DNA of 64,000 nt from contig NZ_CP011270.1 in NCBI RefSeq assembly GCF_001610835.1, positions 6,838,001-6,902,000 of the forward strand, in the 5' to 3' direction. A program made the position numbers and the translations under genes. Below, one piece after another: positions 1 to 8,928 of this stretch; within the stretch, counting starts at the first letter, position 1; each line of letters begins with the position of its first letter. The notes beneath the pieces were generated by a model that worked only from the letters and a program-made list of their open reading frames with translations, ran no database searches and was not told the DNA's origin. The DNA comes from Planctomyces sp. SH-PL14 (GTDB lineage: Bacteria > Planctomycetota > Planctomycetia > Planctomycetales > Planctomycetaceae).

Positions 1-454
1 TGAGCCGGAACGGGTCCCGTTTGAACGCCACGTCGCGGCCGTCGGTGATGAGCACGAGCCGGTCATCGATCGTCCGCAGGAAGTCGCGGACGGCGAAGTG
101 CCGCTCGAAGAAGATATGCCGCGGACCGACCGTGATTGGAACACAGTCGACGCAGTCGGTCGTGATTTCCCGCATCTCGGCGTCGGGAACGCCGCTGCAC
201 AGGACCGTTCCGCGGAGGCCGATCCGGTTGATCGTGTTCCACCACGGGCGGAGGTAGTCGAGCATCCGGAACGTCGCGCCCGGCGACTTGAAGGCGACCG
301 TGATGACCCGCCCCCGCTGGCGGTCGGTGGCGATGGTCTGGACTTCGGCGAGCCGGTCGAGCTGCCCCTCTTTCCACTGCTGCTTCCGCGCGCGGTAGTC
401 CCTCAGAAAACCGAGCAGGCCATCAAACGGAAGCGAGCGGGCATTTGCGGTCAT
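1..454 (-). CDS. Putative glycosyltransferase-like protein, C-terminus cut by window edge
   Basis: Reads leftward from an ATG at 454 and is still open at base 1, so only about 151 N-terminal residues are visible. The visible end carries VLITDGRDVAFKRDPF, a DxRDxxFxxDPF-type motif that I associate with nucleotide-sugar glycosyltransferase-like proteins of surface polysaccharide loci; the acidic pair could bind metal. No signal peptide or membrane segment is seen, so a cytoplasmic location is likely. It lies 43 nt downstream of the FkbM-type methyltransferase on the same strand, so the two are probably cotranscribed. The coding frame is clear; the function rests on one motif and context. Confidence 0.6.
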   Translation of the reverse strand, partial: MTANARSLPFDGLLGFLRDYRARKQQWKEGQLDRLAEVQTIATDRQRGRVITVAFKSPGATFRMLDYLRPWWNTINRIGLRGTVLCSGVPDAEMREITTDCVDCVPITVGPRHIFFERHFAVRDFLRTIDDRLVLITDGRDVAFKRDPFRL

Positions 455-497
455 CGACGGGACGTCCGTAAAGGCGAGGCGAGGCGAAGCGAGAGGC

Positions 498-1172
498 TTA
501 GACCCAGTCGAGGTTCACGTTGCGGATCCCCTCGCGGCGGACGCGGTCGCGGAGCGCCTGAGTCCGCTGGGCCAGGTCGTCCGAGAACCGCTCATGGGTC
601 TCGACGTAGATCGCGGAGATCTCGCGGTGCAGGCCTTCGTCGATGAGCCGGTTGACGAGGTCGACTTCGGCCCCTTCGATGTCGACCTTCAGGACATCGA
701 CCCGCCGGTCGAGCTGGCGGATGAACGCGATCAGGTCGATGACCTGTACGGAGACCGCGTTGCCGCTCGTGTGGATGTCCCGCCGGACCAGCGAGGACTC
801 GATCGTGGCCCGTTCAGGACGGGTCTCGAAGCGTTCGGTGCGGAACAGCATCAGCTCGCCCGGCTCGGTCCCGACCGCCGCCTTGTGGAGGTGGACCTGC
901 GGGTGCCCGGCGAACTTGGATTCGAACTTCTCGATGGCGTACGGGTCCGGCTCAAAGGCGTGGACCTCGCATCCCTGCTTGACGAAGGCCGCGGTCACCT
1001 GACCGACGTTCGCCCCGCAGTCGATGATCAGCGCGCCCTTGGGCAGTGTGCGGATGTAGTTGATGAACTCCCACGCCACACGGCGCTGCACCTTGAACCG
1101 GTTCCGGAACCGGTAGTAGCAGTGCCAGGAGAGCCAGTTGTACCAGTAGGGGTGGTCGACTCGTTTGACCAT
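498..1172 (-). CDS. FkbM family SAM-dependent methyltransferase
   Basis: Predicted O-methyltransferase, probably acting on a sugar or glycan. With the ATG at 1172 the protein has 224 residues. SAM-binding motif I is LIIDCGANVGQ (about 48-58), the acidic residue after strand 2 lies in FEPDP (73-77), and the FkbM signature LKVDIEGAE lies at 161-169. The frame stays open upstream to 1400, but that extension is Pro/Arg-rich and low in information; a GTG at 1220 is an alternative start. It is divergent from the CmcI-type gene and followed by the partial glycosyltransferase-like gene. The family is clear; the substrate is unknown. Confidence 0.85.
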   Translation of the reverse strand: MVKRVDHPYWYNWLSWHCYYRFRNRFKVQRRVAWEFINYIRTLPKGALIIDCGANVGQVTAAFVKQGCEVHAFEPDPYAIEKFESKFAGHPQVHLHKAAVGTEPGELMLFRTERFETRPERATIESSLVRRDIHTSGNAVSVQVIDLIAFIRQLDRRVDVLKVDIEGAEVDLVNRLIDEGLHREISAIYVETHERFSDDLAQRTQALRDRVRREGIRNVNLDWV

Positions 1173-1480
1173 GGGGCACTTCGCGATCGCGTGTTCGGCG
1201 TCCTGCCTCGCGGCCTCCACCGCTCGTCGAGCGGAAGGCCTTGGCCGCGGGCCCACGGTCGAGCGGGATCTGCACCCCGCTCCATCGGGGGCCGGACTAT
1301 AGGCCTGCTTTCGATTCAGCGGCAAGACGGATTCCCCGGCGGGGACATGGGTTGGGGGCCGGTCCCCGGGCGGCCTCGGCGAGAACTCGTCTTGTTGCAA
1401 AAGAGGATCGCGGATTACTGTCCCGGCGGGACGAACTCAACTCCTGAGCGACCGTCCATTCCGGCAAGGATGCCCACCCG
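1173..1480. other. Divergent intergenic region
   Basis: About 300 bases between the leftward FkbM gene and the rightward CmcI-type gene. It should hold both promoters, but I find no convincing -35/-10 pair. The open frames across it look like chance high-GC reading frames. Confidence 0.4.
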
Positions 1481-2173
1481 ATGCGCCCCAAATCCCGTTA
1501 CTACAAGGGCCCGCTCTCGTTCGTGAAGTCGATGGTCTCGCAGGTCTTCTTCCGCGACCTCGTGAAGAGCACCAAGAACTTCGGGCACATCACCTGGGCC
1601 GGCAATCCGATCTGGCAGAACATTTTCGACCTCTGGACGATCCAGGAGATGATCTTCCAGATGCGTCCCTCGCTCATCCTGGAGACCGGAACGAACCGCG
1701 GCGGTTCGTCCTTCTTCTACGCCCAGCTCTTCGACCTGATCGGCGAAGGGAAGGTCATCACGGTCGACGTCGAAAAACTCCACGACCTCAAGCACCCCCG
1801 CGTCACCTGCCTCCTCGGCAGCTCGACGGGCCAGGAAGTCTTCGGCGAAATGCAGAAGGCCGCCCGCGCCGCCCGCGGCCCGGTGATGGTGATCCTCGAC
1901 AGCGACCACTCCGCCAAGCACGTCCGTGACGAGCTCGAGCTCTATTCCCAGCTCGTCACTCCCGGCAGCCTGATGCTGGTCCAGGACGGCGTGATCGACA
2001 CCCTCGGCCGCTTCCGCAAGGGGCGTCCGGGACCGCTCAAGGCGCTGCACGACTTCCTCACGACGCATCCCGAGTTCGAGATCGACCGCGATCTCTGCAC
2101 CCGCTTCCCGATCACGCACCATCCGGACGGCTGGCTGCGGCGGAAGGCGATGTCGCAGAAGGCGGCCGCCTGA
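1481..2173 (+). CDS. CmcI-type (cephalosporin hydroxylase / rhamnosyl O-methyltransferase family) protein
   Basis: 230 residues in the CmcI family (PF04989-like), SAM-dependent O-methyltransferases found in antibiotic and glycan loci. The SAM-binding loop is LILETGTNRGGSS (about 65-77), followed by ITVDVE (93-98) and the acidic cluster ILDSDHS (138-144), which in this family holds metal and SAM ligands; a further Asp is in VQDGV (167-171). No signal peptide or membrane segment. It starts 308 bases from the divergent FkbM gene and is followed after 57 nt by another methyltransferase on the same strand. A role in decorating a surface polysaccharide is inferred from context. Confidence 0.8.
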   Translation: MRPKSRYYKGPLSFVKSMVSQVFFRDLVKSTKNFGHITWAGNPIWQNIFDLWTIQEMIFQMRPSLILETGTNRGGSSFFYAQLFDLIGEGKVITVDVEKLHDLKHPRVTCLLGSSTGQEVFGEMQKAARAARGPVMVILDSDHSAKHVRDELELYSQLVTPGSLMLVQDGVIDTLGRFRKGRPGPLKALHDFLTTHPEFEIDRDLCTRFPITHHPDGWLRRKAMSQKAAA

Positions 2174-2230
2174 TCGGACACGGCTCTCCCGCTGAGCGGG
2201 CTTGAATCACTCCCGACCGGAATCGTTTCC

Positions 2231-2809
2231 ATGCACCTCAACAGTCAGCTCCTGTTCCGCAAGCACGCTCTGCATCTCTTCCAGCCCGGCATGCGGGTCC
2301 TGGAGATCGGGCCGGACAGCCATCCGTCGTCGTTCCGCAAGCTGCTGGGCGATATGGACCTGAAGTGGGAAACGATCGACATCTTCAACGACCCGCGTCT
2401 GACCTATAAGACGAGCGGGGAGTACTCGTTCCCGATCGCGGACAACACGTTCGATCTCGTGGTCTCGGCCCAGGTGGTCGAGCACGTCCGCAAGACGTGG
2501 GTCTGGATCAAGGAACTGGCCCGCGTCTGCAAGCCGGGCGGAATGGTCCTGACGATCAACCCGGTGAGCTGGGGCTATCACGAGGCTCCGATCGACTGCT
2601 GGCGGATCTACCCGGAAGGGATGCGGACGCTGCACGAAGAAGCCGGCCTCAAGACCGAGCTCAGCACCTGCGAATCGCTTGAGCCGTTCACGAAGTCGGC
2701 GAAGCGGTTCGTCCGCGTCGTGACCGATTCGCTGATCCGCTTCCGCGCCCCGTCGCACGGTTTCCCGCCGATCGTCGACACGATCTCGGTCGGACGGAAG
2801 GCCGCTTAG
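2231..2809 (+). CDS. Class I SAM-dependent methyltransferase (methyltransferase type 11)
   Basis: 192-residue Rossmann-type methyltransferase. Motif I is VLEIGPDSHP (23-32), and the type-11 signature FPIADNTFDLVVSAQVVEH spans about 67-85, followed by the post-motif LARVCKPGG (96-104). No membrane or export signal. It lies downstream of the CmcI-type gene in the same orientation and is followed by a strong hairpin terminator, so these two form a short transcription unit. The substrate cannot be read from sequence; three methyltransferases next to an O-acyltransferase suggest glycan modification. Confidence 0.85.
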   Translation: MHLNSQLLFRKHALHLFQPGMRVLEIGPDSHPSSFRKLLGDMDLKWETIDIFNDPRLTYKTSGEYSFPIADNTFDLVVSAQVVEHVRKTWVWIKELARVCKPGGMVLTINPVSWGYHEAPIDCWRIYPEGMRTLHEEAGLKTELSTCESLEPFTKSAKRFVRVVTDSLIRFRAPSHGFPPIVDTISVGRKAA

Positions 2810-2835
2810 TCCGAACTTCGCCCACAGATTTCCTC

Positions 2836-2879
2836 AAGCCGTCGGCCTCTCCCGCGAGAGTCCGGCGGCTTTGTGTTTT
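2836..2879 (+). terminator. Rho-independent terminator after methyltransferase
   Basis: Nine-pair stem AGCCGTCGG / CCGGCGGCT (one G-T pair) at 2837-2845 and 2862-2870, followed by TTGTGTTTT. It lies 27 nt after the stop codon at 2809. Confidence 0.7.
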
Positions 2880-2896
2880 GGGGGGCGGGAGAGGAT

Positions 2897-3392
2897 TAAA
2901 CACCAAGGCACGAAGAACACCAAGGGGAAGACAGAGGGAAGGGGGGCGACACCGCGGGGGGGGAATTCGCTGGAGGGCGGCCGGTTAAGGTGGGGCAGCG
3001 AATCGCGTCCTTGCCGGCACAGCTTTATTTGCTCAAACCCAACGTGCTACGACAGCCGGGGTCAAGGGGGCGACCCCTTGCCGCCGGAGGCAGTCTGGTG
3101 AGGAACCGTGGTAAACAACGGATGTCCCCTTTGTGGGACCAGCGTTGAGGACTCCCTCAAAACACACCGCTTGCTTTGCAATCCCCGCGTGTTGGTGAGG
3201 GGGCATACGACATGGTGTCCGCGTTTGGACACGATCTCCTTCAGACATCTCCCGACGGCCAGGCCTCCGGCGGGCAAGAGGGGGCCAAGAAAACAACACA
3301 GGCCCCCTGCACCCCCTGGACCCAGTCGGCTAGGAGTCGGCTACTGCCTCTTCTTCGTGTCCTTCGTGCCTCCTTGGTGTCTTGGTGTTTTA
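2897..3392. repeat. Inverted pair of CACCAAGG/CACGAAG-type arms around repeat copy 1
   Basis: The left arm (2897-2925) contains AAACACCAAGGCACGAAG. The right arm (about 3349-3392) contains the reverse-complement version, with CTTCGTG and CCTTGGTGT motifs ending in GTGTTTT. The two arms sit outside repeat copy 1 at 3007-3325. The rest of the 2880-3547 gap holds no gene that I can support. Confidence 0.6.
3007..3325 (+). repeat. Intergenic structured repeat, copy 1
   Basis: First of six related copies in the window. Shared landmarks are CCTTGCCGGCAC, GCTCAAACCCAACGTGC, the hairpin CAAGGGGG-CGA-CCCCTTG, CCGCCGGAGG, AACGGATGTCCCC, GAGGACTCCCTC, TTGGTGAGGGGGC, CTTCAGACATCTC, GCCTCCGGCGGGCAA and the end CCCTGGACCC. 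In this copy the stem-loop after GGCAAGAGG has a long A-rich loop, GGGGGCCAAGAAAACAACAC with pairing GGCCCCC. Confidence 0.85.
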
Positions 3393-3547
3393 CTCCTCCG
3401 TCAAACTGCGAAGGATAGGCGAAGTGTGCCGATTCGCGCTGACTTGCTGAAGGTGAGGGCTTTGACGGGTCGAAATCAGCCCAGTTGGGAGAGCTTTGCC
3501 GGGCGCTTCCTTGCTGATTTCCACGTCCCCCAACCCGGGTCGACGGC

Positions 3548-5041
3548 ATGCTGTTCAGCTCCTATGTCTTCATCCTGCTGTTCCTCCCGATCACGCTGAT
3601 CGGCTTTGCGCTCTGCAGTCCAGCAGGGACGCGGGCCTCAATGCTCTGGCTGCTGATCGCGTCGGCCTTCTTCTACGGCTTCTGGAACCCGATCCACCTG
3701 CCGCTGTTCGCGGCGTCGGCCCTCATCAACTTCGGGCTGGGACGGTTTCTGCGGACCTCCGCGCCGAAGTGGCAACGGAACACGGCGCTCGCCGGTGGCG
3801 TTGCGGCCAATCTGGCCGTCATCAGTTACTACAAGTACGCCGGTTTCTTTGCCGAGGTGTTCGCCGGTCTGACGGGGGCGGGGATCACGTTTGACAAAGT
3901 GATCCTGCCGCTCGGGATCTCGTTCTTCACGTTCCAGCAGATCGGCTACCTCGTCGACACCTGGCGGCATCAGGTTCGCCCCTACACGCTCCTCGAATAC
4001 GCCTTCTTCGTGATGTTTTTCCCGCACCTCATCGCGGGACCGGTCGTTCAGCACAACGACCTCCTCGATCAGGTCGAAGGGAAGCGGACCCTCAAGCTCC
4101 ACACCCGCGACCTAGCGGTGGGGCTCGTGATCTTTGTGCTCGGCCTCATGAAGAAGGTTGCGATCGCGGACTCGATCCAGCCGTTCGTCGGGAACGTCTT
4201 CGGGACCGCTGCGGCGGGGCACGACGTTGGAATGACGAGTGCCTGGGTCGGCGTCCTGGCTTACACGCTGCAGCTCTACTTCGACTTCTCCGGCTACTCC
4301 GACATGGCGATCGGCCTCGCCCGGATGTTCAGCTTCCAGCTGCCGCTCAACTTCAATTCGCCCTATAAGGCGACGTCGATTATCGACTTCTGGCGGCGGT
4401 GGCACATCACGCTGTCGGTCTTCCTCCGGGACTATCTTTACATCCCCCTCGGCGGCAGCCGCTGCGGCCCGGTCCGTCGCTACACCAACCTGCTGATCAC
4501 CATGACCCTGGGCGGACTGTGGCACGGGGCAGGGTGGACCTTCATTCTCTGGGGGGCGTTCCACGGCGGACTCCTCTGCGTGAACCACGGCTGGAACGCG
4601 GTGAAGAAGCACTTCGGCTGGGGGGACCTCGGCTGGGCCGGCCGGACGGTCGCATGGGGCCTGACCTTCACGGCAGTGGTCGTGGGGTGGGTCCTGTTCC
4701 GGGCGGAACGTCTCGAAACCGCCCAGTCGCTCCTGGCCTCGATGTTCGGATTCGTCGCCGAGGGAGCGGAACCGGTCCGCAAGGCGAAGACGATCCTGCT
4801 GGGGCTGCTGGGGTTGCTCGGCGCCACCGTCCTGCTTCCCAACACGCAGCAGCTTCTGGCCCGCTTCGAACCGGCTCTCGGCTGGAAGAAACTGGCCGAG
4901 CACATCCCGCCCGCTCCCGCGTGGATGGCGTGGTACTCCTGGCAGCCGTCGGCCGCCCGCGGGGCACTGCTGGCGGTCGGGTTCGTGGGAGTGGTCGCGA
5001 TGCTGACGCGGGTCAAGGAGTTCCTGTACTTCCAGTTCTAG
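3548..5041 (+). CDS. MBOAT family O-acyltransferase (AlgI-like)
   Basis: 497-residue polytopic inner-membrane acyltransferase that would move an acyl (probably acetyl) group across or onto an exported glycan. Many hydrophobic segments start at the N-terminus (FILLFLPITLIGFAL). Family landmarks are FDFSGYSDMAIGLA, FWRRWHITLSVFLRDYLYI, and LWHGAGWTFILWGAFHG with the predicted catalytic His near residue 326. Length matches AlgI-type proteins. It is followed after 171 bases by an SGNH-like membrane-anchored protein, the usual partner in MBOAT/SGNH acetylation pairs. Family certain; acceptor polysaccharide unknown. Confidence 0.93.
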   Translation: MLFSSYVFILLFLPITLIGFALCSPAGTRASMLWLLIASAFFYGFWNPIHLPLFAASALINFGLGRFLRTSAPKWQRNTALAGGVAANLAVISYYKYAGFFAEVFAGLTGAGITFDKVILPLGISFFTFQQIGYLVDTWRHQVRPYTLLEYAFFVMFFPHLIAGPVVQHNDLLDQVEGKRTLKLHTRDLAVGLVIFVLGLMKKVAIADSIQPFVGNVFGTAAAGHDVGMTSAWVGVLAYTLQLYFDFSGYSDMAIGLARMFSFQLPLNFNSPYKATSIIDFWRRWHITLSVFLRDYLYIPLGGSRCGPVRRYTNLLITMTLGGLWHGAGWTFILWGAFHGGLLCVNHGWNAVKKHFGWGDLGWAGRTVAWGLTFTAVVVGWVLFRAERLETAQSLLASMFGFVAEGAEPVRKAKTILLGLLGLLGATVLLPNTQQLLARFEPALGWKKLAEHIPPAPAWMAWYSWQPSAARGALLAVGFVGVVAMLTRVKEFLYFQF

Positions 5042-5066
5042 CCGGATCTCGAAGGCGGCGTTTTGA

Positions 5067-5175
5067 GCTGTCAGCTGTCAGCAATCAGTAGTGAGGACTT
5101 GCGGACGGGATCCGCAGGAGATTGTTCGCTGTTCGAATGAGTTCGCTGACGGCTGAAAGCTGATCGCTGACAGCC
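5067..5175. repeat. CTGTCAG-type inverted repeat with inner hairpin
   Basis: The left arm GAGCTGTCAGCTGTCAG (from 5065) faces the right arm ending GATCGCTGACAGCC (to about 5175). Between them lies the perfect small hairpin TGCGGA-CGGGA-TCCGCA (about 5099-5116). A related CAGTTTTCAG/CTGACAAC pair lies at 10051-10113. Confidence 0.55.
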
Positions 5176-5212
5176 AAAGACACTCCCACTGCGACCAGAC
5201 GGGGAACCAGCC

Positions 5213-6469
5213 ATGAATCCGAATCACGCCGACGACGTCCGCCCCTACCGCAGCTTCCTGCTGGCGTTCGTTGGAACGTCGGCCGCGCTGCTCTCCGGGA
5301 TGGCGGCCCTCAACGTCGTGGTCGACCCCTACACCTCGTGGAACAGCCGCGTCTTTCCCGGAGTCTGGGACTTCGCGACGAGCCGCGTCGGTAAGGGAGA
5401 GATTTTCCACGCCTACAACGGTGAGACCGCGCTCGTCGGGAACTCACGGGTGATGCTCGGGATCCGCGGCGGGGCGGAAGGCTCACCGGCCGACGACGAT
5501 GCGGACGTGCCGTGCAACCTCGGGATCGCCGGGGCCTCGTACGGCGAACTGCAGGAGATCCTCCGCTGCTGCCTCGACCGGTCGAACATTCGCCGCATCC
5601 TGTTCTTCGTCGACTTCCAGACGTTCCGCGAGGAGTACCAGTTCAACGAGAGTTTTTCGCTCTCGCGGTTCAACCCGGCCAAGGCTCCTTTCGACCACCT
5701 GTGCGATCTCGTCTGGAACTACCACACGTCGCAGGACTCGTTCGAGAAGCTCGGGATGGTCGTCCGCGGCATCCCGGCGGACTTCACGGCGACTGCCTGT
5801 CCCATCCCCGAGCGGCAGCGGGCCAAGGAGTCCTTTGCCGTCCGCACCGAGAAGATCATCCGGAACGTGACCGCGGAGCGGGGCTTTCAGTATTCCCCGG
5901 CGACGGTGGAAAAGCTGCGCGAGCTGATCCAGCACTGCCGGCAGCAGAACGTCGAACTCGTCCTGGCGATCAACCCGACGCACGCCACGTTCCTTGAGAC
6001 CTACTGGCAAGGCGGCACGTGGAAGGAATACCAGCGGTGGGCCCGTCATCTCACGCAGGTTGTCCAGGAAGAAGGCGAAGGGGCCGTCGCCCTGTGGGAC
6101 TTCAACGGGTTCCACCCGTATACGACCGAGTCTCTGACGGGCGCGGACGGCAAGGCGGTAACAGGGGTGGAGTGGTTCTGGGAACCCTCGCACTACACCT
6201 GTGCCCTCGGCGACCGGATGCTCCAGCGGATCAGCGGAGCGCCCGAAGCGGATCCGAACTTCGGCACCCGGCTGACGCCTGAAAACGTCGAAGGGCGGCT
6301 CGCCGCGATGGAAGCGGGCCACGAGCTGTGGGCGACTCATCACGCCGTGGAAGTCCAGCTCGTCCAGCAGATCGCCGCGACCGGCCGGATCGGTTTCCTC
6401 CAGCAGGCGACGCACGCAGAAGTGCAGACGGCCGCCGCCTCCGCCACCGAAGAGACCGTCATCCGCTGA
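5213..6469 (+). CDS. SGNH-hydrolase-like membrane-anchored protein, MBOAT partner
   Basis: 418 residues with one N-terminal hydrophobic segment (about 13-36), so probably anchored in the inner membrane with the rest periplasmic. ETALVGNSRV (71-80) resembles the GxS nucleophile block of SGNH/AlgJ-X-like esterases, NLGIAGASYGE (102-112) resembles the following Gly block, and WEPSHYT (about 322-328) could be the C-terminal Asp/Glu-x-x-His equivalent. These assignments are by pattern only. Its position after the MBOAT gene supports a joint role in O-acylation of an exported polysaccharide. Confidence 0.7.
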   Translation: MNPNHADDVRPYRSFLLAFVGTSAALLSGMAALNVVVDPYTSWNSRVFPGVWDFATSRVGKGEIFHAYNGETALVGNSRVMLGIRGGAEGSPADDDADVPCNLGIAGASYGELQEILRCCLDRSNIRRILFFVDFQTFREEYQFNESFSLSRFNPAKAPFDHLCDLVWNYHTSQDSFEKLGMVVRGIPADFTATACPIPERQRAKESFAVRTEKIIRNVTAERGFQYSPATVEKLRELIQHCRQQNVELVLAINPTHATFLETYWQGGTWKEYQRWARHLTQVVQEEGEGAVALWDFNGFHPYTTESLTGADGKAVTGVEWFWEPSHYTCALGDRMLQRISGAPEADPNFGTRLTPENVEGRLAAMEAGHELWATHHAVEVQLVQQIAATGRIGFLQQATHAEVQTAAASATEETVIR

Positions 6470-6472
6470 GTG

Positions 6473-7402
6473 CTACGCCTGGTCCGGCTGCGGGTGCAGG
6501 TGAATGAAATTCTTCCCGAGCCGGCCGTTGTAGTTGCCGGCCGAGATCTTCACGAGACCCGGCGTTTCGAGAGCGGCGTCGATGGCGGCATAGGTCGAAC
6601 GGCGGACCGTTTCGAGGTCGTGGCCGTTGATGATGATCTCCTGGATCGACACGACCCCTTCGGGAACCTGCGACGCCGTACCGAGCTTCTCCCGCAGCGT
6701 GGGGCAGAACGGATCGTTCGTGCTGGCGAACAGGAACGAGTAGCGGCTCCCCGCCTTCGATCCGCTCGAGGCCAGGCCGCCGGGGAAGGGGGCGATCACG
6801 CCGGGAACGGACATCGCCCCTTCGAGGCCCCGCTCGGCGGCCAGGAGGGCGGCGTCCGCGGTCGTCCCCATGAACCACAGATTCCCCCCCATGATCCCGT
6901 CGCGGAAGCCGAACCGCCGGTCGACGACGAACTCGCCGGACATGATCGGGAGGACCCACACCTTGCGGCCGAACCGCTCGTCGCGGAACTGGTGGTGATC
7001 GCCGAAGAGGGCGATCTTCCGGCCGAGCTTGAAGTAGACCTCGGTGTCGAGCAGGTTGAAGCAGGCGGTGGTCGGGCAGGTCAGTACGTTCTGGCTGATG
7101 CGGGTCAGCAGCACCTTTTCAAGGTGGGCTTCCCGGTCCTTCTTGAAGCGTGGAACGTGGACCTGGACGATCGCCCCCGGGCGGCCGTCGGGCGTGGCGA
7201 ACGATTCATCCCCCCCGGGGCCGACGTAGCGGGACAGCCCCGCCTCGCAGTCGCAGAGGATGGAGCTGGAGGCGTTCCCGGTGGCGGCGTTGACGGCGTG
7301 GTCGAGCCATTTCCGGTCGCGGGCCGTGATCAGGAACTCGGCGTAGATGCTGCGGAAGGCTTCGGCGTAGGTGTCTTCGACAAGCTGGGAGCGGTCAGCC
7401 AC
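6473..7402 (-). CDS. ftr: Formylmethanofuran:tetrahydromethanopterin formyltransferase
   Basis: 309 residues, full length for Ftr/FhcD. The enzyme transfers the formyl group between methanofuran-type carriers and tetrahydromethanopterin, part of the C1 pathway that Planctomycetes share with methanogens and methylotrophs. Diagnostic stretches are EFLITARD (about 22-29), CDCEAGLSRYV, RISQNVLTCPTTACFN, MSGEFVVDRRFGFRDG and MGGNLWFMG. Cytoplasmic and soluble. It converges with the preceding gene (3 bases apart) and no other C1 gene is visible, so it stands alone here. Family assignment is strong; the direction of the reaction in vivo is inferred to be formaldehyde or formyl oxidation. Confidence 0.92.
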   Translation of the reverse strand: MADRSQLVEDTYAEAFRSIYAEFLITARDRKWLDHAVNAATGNASSSILCDCEAGLSRYVGPGGDESFATPDGRPGAIVQVHVPRFKKDREAHLEKVLLTRISQNVLTCPTTACFNLLDTEVYFKLGRKIALFGDHHQFRDERFGRKVWVLPIMSGEFVVDRRFGFRDGIMGGNLWFMGTTADAALLAAERGLEGAMSVPGVIAPFPGGLASSGSKAGSRYSFLFASTNDPFCPTLREKLGTASQVPEGVVSIQEIIINGHDLETVRRSTYAAIDAALETPGLVKISAGNYNGRLGKNFIHLHPQPDQA

Positions 7403-7483
7403 AATCGTCTCTCATCAGGCCGTGTTGCAGAGCGATCTTTTTCTAGGTGGCCCGTCTACCGCGTTCAAGGGCCGTGACCCGTG

Positions 7484-7957
7484 ATGCTGGATCAGGACGC
7501 CCCTCCGCCGGTCGAGATCCACCGGCTGATGGAGTTGCCCCCTGCACTCGAACGCCTGATTGCCGAGAGCGAGCGGGAAGGCTTCCGGTTCCTGCGTCGA
7601 CTGGCGGACGACTGGGCCGCGGGACGAAACCGGTTCGCCGGCCCAGGCGAAGGGCTCTGGGGAGCCGCCGTGGCGGGACAGTGGATCGGGACGTGCGGCC
7701 TGAACATTGAAGAGACGTCACCCGATGGACCGATGGGGAGGCTCCGTCGCCTGTACGTTTGTGCCGATTGGCGGAGGACCGGTGTCGGTTCGCTTCTCGT
7801 CCAGACTGCCCTCGCGGCGGCGGCCACGCAGTTTCGGGCCGTTCAGCTGCGGACCGACAATCCGGACGCCGCGGCGTTCTATCGAGCCCTCGGTTTTCAG
7901 ACGGTGTCCGGAGATCCGAACGTCACTCACAGGCGGATTCGGGCCGACTCGACCTGA
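7484..7957 (+). CDS. GNAT family N-acetyltransferase
   Basis: 157 residues. The acetyl-CoA binding motif is visible as [22 protein letters not shown] (spaced R-x-x-G-x-G loop, about 86-107), followed by [20 protein letters not shown] near the C-terminus, the usual GNAT tail with the catalytic-region Tyr. No export signal. A GTG directly precedes the chosen ATG and could also be used. It is divergent from ftr and lies just upstream of the rpsB promoter. Substrate unknown. Confidence 0.85.
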   Translation: MLDQDAPPPVEIHRLMELPPALERLIAESEREGFRFLRRLADDWAAGRNRFAGPGEGLWGAAVAGQWIGTCGLNIEETSPDGPMGRLRRLYVCADWRRTGVGSLLVQTALAAAATQFRAVQLRTDNPDAAAFYRALGFQTVSGDPNVTHRRIRADST

Positions 7958-8055
7958 CTTCGCTGGCGAAACGCGGCCGGCCCGAGAGAATCCCCGGCCC
8001 CAGGAGCGGGGCAGGGCAGGAAGATGCGCCGCAATCGTCAATTCCCGTGCCCCGT

Positions 8056-8084
8056 TTGACGAAACCGAAAGGGCCGACTATCCT
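8056..8084 (+). promoter_or_regulatory. Promoter of rpsB
   Basis: TTGACG at 8056-8061, a 17-base spacer, and TATCCT at 8079-8084: a near-consensus housekeeping promoter about 77 bases upstream of the rpsB start. It fits a highly expressed ribosomal protein gene. Confidence 0.75.
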
Positions 8085-8160
8085 TCGCCCCTTACCCCCG
8101 AGGTCGGTGGAGTTTTCGTATTTCCAGCGGGTGGTAATTCGAGCATTGGAGTCAGCGGAC

Positions 8161-8907
8161 GTGGCGGAAATCGTCGTCAAAGACATCCTGGAAGCGGGAG
8201 TTCACTTCGGGCACAAGACGAGCCGGTGGAATCCGAAGATGCGGCCGTATATCTACGGTCGTCGTAACAAGATTCATATCATCGACTTGAAGGAAACGGT
8301 CCGCGGCCTCGTCCGGGCCCAGAAGTACCTTCAGAAGGTCGCCGCTCAGGGCTCGCTGATCCTCTTCGTCGGCACCAAGCGCCAGGCCCAGGAAGCGGTC
8401 CAGCAGGCCGCCGAAGCGTGCGGCATGCCCTACTGCACCGAACGGTGGCTGGGTGGGACGCTCACGAACTTCCGGACGATCCGCGCCCGCCTCAAGCGGC
8501 TCGAGGAACTGGAAGGCCTGGAGCAGACCGGCCAGATCACCAGCTACTCCAAGAAGCAGCAGTCCCGCCTCCTGCGGGACCTCAAGAAGATCCGCGCCAA
8601 CCTCGGCGGGATCCGGGAAATGACCCGCCTGCCGGAAGCGATCGTCATGGTCGACCCGAGCAAGGAAAAGAACGCGGTCGCCGAAGCCCGCGGCCTGGGG
8701 ATCAAGATCGTCGCCCTGATCGATACCGACTCCAACCCGGACTCGGTCGACCTCGCGATCCCGGGGAACGACGACAGCATCCGTTCGATCCGCGTCATCA
8801 CCGGCTACCTCAGCGACGCGATCAAGTCCGGCCGGAGCGCGATCGTCCGCAAGCAGGAAGAGACGGTCAAGGCGGAAGAATACAAGGCCGTTCCGAACGT
8901 TCGCTAA
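8161..8907 (+). CDS. rpsB: 30S ribosomal protein S2
   Basis: 248 residues from the GTG at 8161, giving [18 protein letters not shown], the normal S2 N-terminus; longer in-frame extensions upstream cross the promoter and are rejected. S2 landmarks: [17 protein letters not shown] (about 10-26), IHIIDLKET (about 38-46), [24 protein letters not shown], and the C-terminal [11 protein letters not shown]. It binds the 30S head-body junction and is needed for mRNA binding. Followed by tsf in the usual order, but with a hairpin terminator between. No second promoter for tsf was recognised. Confidence 0.97.
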   Translation: MAEIVVKDILEAGVHFGHKTSRWNPKMRPYIYGRRNKIHIIDLKETVRGLVRAQKYLQKVAAQGSLILFVGTKRQAQEAVQQAAEACGMPYCTERWLGGTLTNFRTIRARLKRLEELEGLEQTGQITSYSKKQQSRLLRDLKKIRANLGGIREMTRLPEAIVMVDPSKEKNAVAEARGLGIKIVALIDTDSNPDSVDLAIPGNDDSIRSIRVITGYLSDAIKSGRSAIVRKQEETVKAEEYKAVPNVR

Positions 8908-8928
8908 GCCTGTCCCGATCGATTCGCG

